From Cyclospora cayetanensis (Eukaryota; Apicomplexa; Conoidasida; Eucoccidiorida; Eimeriidae): a DNA stretch of 64,000 nt. The translations under genes were made by a program, and so were the position numbers. This document shows, piece after piece, positions 61,477 through 64,000 of this stretch. Each line of letters starts with the position of its first letter. Position 1 is the first letter of the stretch. The stretch is from assembly GCF_002999335.1 (NCBI RefSeq), contig NW_020312048.1, positions 338,588-402,587 of the forward strand. The letters run 5' to 3'. The notes beneath the pieces were generated by a model, which saw only the letters and a program-made list of their open reading frames with translations, was not told the origin of the DNA and did no database searches.

Positions 61477-62783
61477 ATGAGTTCCACGTATGGCTGGCTC
61501 ACTGAAAGCACTTTGCCTATTGAACGACCTGTTCCTCTGCGTGGAGTTTCACAAGAGTCACAACTAGCGTTATCATCCATAGTTAGGAAACACCAGGAAT
61601 ACCAGAGAAAGCAGCTGGGCGAGCAACGGGCCCTCTTCGCCCAAGCAGCAAAAGAAGGGAAGCTCTTCACTCACGACGCTGACTGTGCTCGCAGATGGAC
61701 CCGTCCAACCAGGAAGGTATGACTTTGTTCTGCGCACCTCATCTGACGTGGCTCTCGGAGCCTCGGATCCAACACTTGCTGAGTCTAGGTTTTGGAGTAG
61801 CTTTACGCATTTCTGGAGGTTTGCTGCAGCGATACTGAACAAAGTTAATCCTTGATGATAATCTGGATTGACTCAGGCACTGGATTGGTTTGGGAGGCAA
61901 TTAGCGGGCAGGAACGACGGTGTCGGTTTGAGGAGTGCCGCTGATGAGGTGGCCAGTAACCGCCGCATTGAAGTTCTCAGCGACGTTGGTCGTCACCTTG
62001 AAAAGAAAGCCAAGCTTTACGATCGTTTAGGTATGCTATATTTATGAGTATAAAAAGGTAAACCCCCTTCACAGTCTCATTCTTCCCTGTACGAGCATGA
62101 CGAGCACATATCTTGCTGCTCTCGCAGTTGGAGGCTTCACACCAAACACCTCAGCGTTGCAGCTTCTACAGCTAAGCCAAAAGCGTCGCATCGATCAAGG
62201 TCAGAAGTATGTAGCGGAGCAATGTGGCCCCCCTCTATCAACTGAGGCCCTCTCAGAGCTTTTGAATATAACCGAGTAAGGCGCCCAATCAACAGTTGCA
62301 CAATCTTCAGATCCCGGATGGTATTCTCATTGATCATCCACCAATCTTGCCTGGATCACCTATATGGGCTATGAAAAACTACGAGATGTGGCTGCCATGA
62401 TTGCGTGTATGTTTCTAACTGCTGCAGCGAAACTGGAGAGTACGTAGGCGACATACAGTAAGTTCTTCAAACGTGAAGATGGATTTTCGATGCGTGCTGC
62501 TTTATTTTAAGTGTATTAACTAATCTTTTCGAGCTCCATAAAACATATGTGCTTCTGTTTCTTCTGAGGGTGACTTGTAAGAAACTCAAATTTTGGTCTA
62601 AGATCGGAGACCATGGAGAGGGAGACCTACAATGCGATGTGTATTCTTCTCCTGCACCGTCTTCGCTTTAAGTTTTCCTGCACTTTTGTGCTGCTTCGCA
62701 GGGATACGCAGCAGCAGGAAACTCGCTTGGCGTTTCTTCAAGCACGACTTAACCTGTATCGGCACTTGCTGAATGCGCTGTAG
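61477..62783 (+). CDS. Small coiled-coil protein, five exons (possibly CCDC174/DUF4078-like)
   Basis: Exons 61477-61716, 61877-62030, 62128-62275, 62428-62457 (30 bases) and 62702-62783; all phases agree, giving 217 residues. It starts MSSTYGWLTESTLPIERPVP then LRGVSQESQL, continues with a charged helix (RKHQEYQRKQLGEQRALFAQ), then DGVGLRSAADEVASNRRI and LEKKAKLYDRL, and ends with a coiled coil (TRLAFLQARLNLYRHLLNAL). The LEKKAKLYDRL stretch and the preceding charged region recall the LE-KAKLY--- segment of CCDC174-type proteins as I remember them; this is a weak, motif-level resemblance and the rest does not match. No membrane segment or signal peptide. The gene model is well supported by phase; the function is unknown. 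Confidence 0.65.
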
Positions 62784-64000
62784 GCTGGCAGCCTGAGAAA
62801 GGAGGGCCTTTCTAGGGAGATGTGTAAGTTGAGACACTCACAGCACCCGACCACGAGCTTGGATCTAGACTTTTTTGGTGTAAGAAAGACTTGCCTGCGA
62901 ACCCCCGAATATTTTAAGTTTTGGATCCACAGCACTGGTGATCAAAGGTCACGATGGTCGCGTTGCCCCCTAGAGGGCCCCCCTTCTCTGAGTGCTCGCA
63001 CTAGCGATATCGGCAAAGCACAGTGTTTCATTCCAAATTTGAGTTTGTAAAGCGCGTTACACCAGGCGTAGGCGTATGCGGGAGAAAAATACGCTACGAG
63101 AAGTGGAATGATGGCCTTTGGGGCAGGTCAAGTGGGAGATTTGTGTAGCTGTTCACTTCAAGGCCCTTCCAGATTAGATTCATGGTTTATTTGGCACGCA
63201 GCTAATGCAGCTTATCTCCGGAAAATCATATCCTCATGACCAACGAAAGACCGCGGAGGGAAAATGTAAATTGGGTGTTTAAAATTCTCCCTGCTCGAAT
63301 TGCTGTCCAGCGGTGGCCTAAACATTTTGTGTGGAAAACGTTGTTTGGAGCGTTTCGCAAGCCCCATGAAAGCACCCCTCTTGTACTGGTTGAAATTCTA
63401 GAGAGCGCGTCAAATTGTCCAGTAACTCCACCGCTGAGTAGACTAATAAAGTAATTCGGGTAGCCTCGCAATATTCCATGTATAAGGCCTTCGTAAGGCG
63501 ACACTCAAATGCAGACTGGACTCGAAGTTCGTAGAACGTTCTTGAGTGCTTCTTTAAAGAATTCCTTGGTTCCTCCTGTCGTGGCCCTCAGGTTTCCTGA
63601 TAAAAGGGGAGATGATAGCTAGAGTGCGCATAGCTACACTCTCTATGCACTCCGGGAAGTCATATCGGTTTCACGTAGCGTCGAATGCAAACGGAAAAAG
63701 TCCTGTTATCGAGGTCATGCTACCATGCAGACAAAAATGTCCAGAAGACCTCAACTCTTACTCACTTCTAGTTAATATCACTAGTGTGGTACAAAGTGCC
63801 TCAAATGTAGCCTAGCAGGCTACATCTTTTCCTATATCGAAGCACACGGCCTCAATCCTCCGAAACTATGCACCGAGAGGAACGGCATGCAAGACAACCG
63901 ATAAGCTTCCGGTCTATCACCACTCCCCAAGCACACAGAAGCGTAAAAGCAATGCAAGAAGGAAATCATTTGCGCGTACCCACCAGTAGATAGATACAGA
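62784..64000. other. Right edge, no gene seen; possible element debris
   Basis: Short frames (at most 92 codons) on both strands without motifs. The stretch at 63085-63140 (GGAATGATGGCC-T-GGGCAGG-CAAGT) resembles 49075-49110 in copy D, so this may be another decayed gag leader. There is not enough to call an element. Confidence 0.3.

Noticed and set aside
1..64000. CRISPR arrays, prokaryotic operons, rRNA genes
   Set aside because: No regularly spaced repeats, no Shine-Dalgarno-led gene strings and no rRNA-like conserved blocks; the intron structure is clearly eukaryotic.

Overview
The window looks like nuclear DNA of an eimeriid coccidian (Cyclospora/Eimeria-like apicomplexan). The genes have many short exons, GT-AG introns that are mostly 30-300 bases, a polyalanine tract, coccidian-style divergent gene pairs and moderate GC. 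The recognisable proteins are eukaryotic housekeeping types: CCT theta, SURF1, a REEP/DP1/HVA22 protein, an ABCG half transporter and an FNBP4-like WW protein. Exon joins below were read by eye from frame, splice-site consensus and phase. Each chain given stays in phase throughout unless stated otherwise.

Layout. 0-9.2 kb holds a divergent pair of large unknown genes (- 3659..501 and + 4524..9220). 9.2-10.1 kb is a decayed retroelement fragment (copy A). 10.4-11.6 kb is a two-exon membrane-protein gene (-). 12.3-16.1 kb is the CCT theta gene (+). 17.4-23.3 kb is a nearly complete but dead Ty3/gypsy chromovirus-like retrotransposon (copy B). 24.3-28.0 kb is a compact block: a REEP-like gene (+), then SURF1 (-), then a tiny 74-codon gene (-) that ends 21 bases before the SURF1 start. 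31.4-36.1 kb is a second, internally deleted element (copy C). 38.6-44.3 kb is an ABCG half transporter (+) of about 15 exons. 48.7-53.3 kb is a third element (copy D), followed by the start of a fourth (copy E). 56.9-60.7 kb is an FNBP4-like WW-domain gene (-), divergent from a small coiled-coil gene (+ 61.5-62.8 kb).

Two kinds of DNA alternate: gene blocks, and gene-poor blocks of decayed LTR elements, which together make up close to half of the window. All elements with a readable orientation run on the + strand and share a gag motif, reverse transcriptase, RNase H, integrase, a C-terminal chromodomain and an LTR-like tail. No copy has an intact reading frame.

The most interesting points are the chromodomain retrotransposon family in an apicomplexan genome, a CCT theta subunit that has lost the conserved ATPase aspartate, and the very tight pairing of an unknown, possibly mitochondrial, mini-protein with SURF1. 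No prokaryote-type systems, CRISPR arrays, rRNA or tRNA genes were seen.
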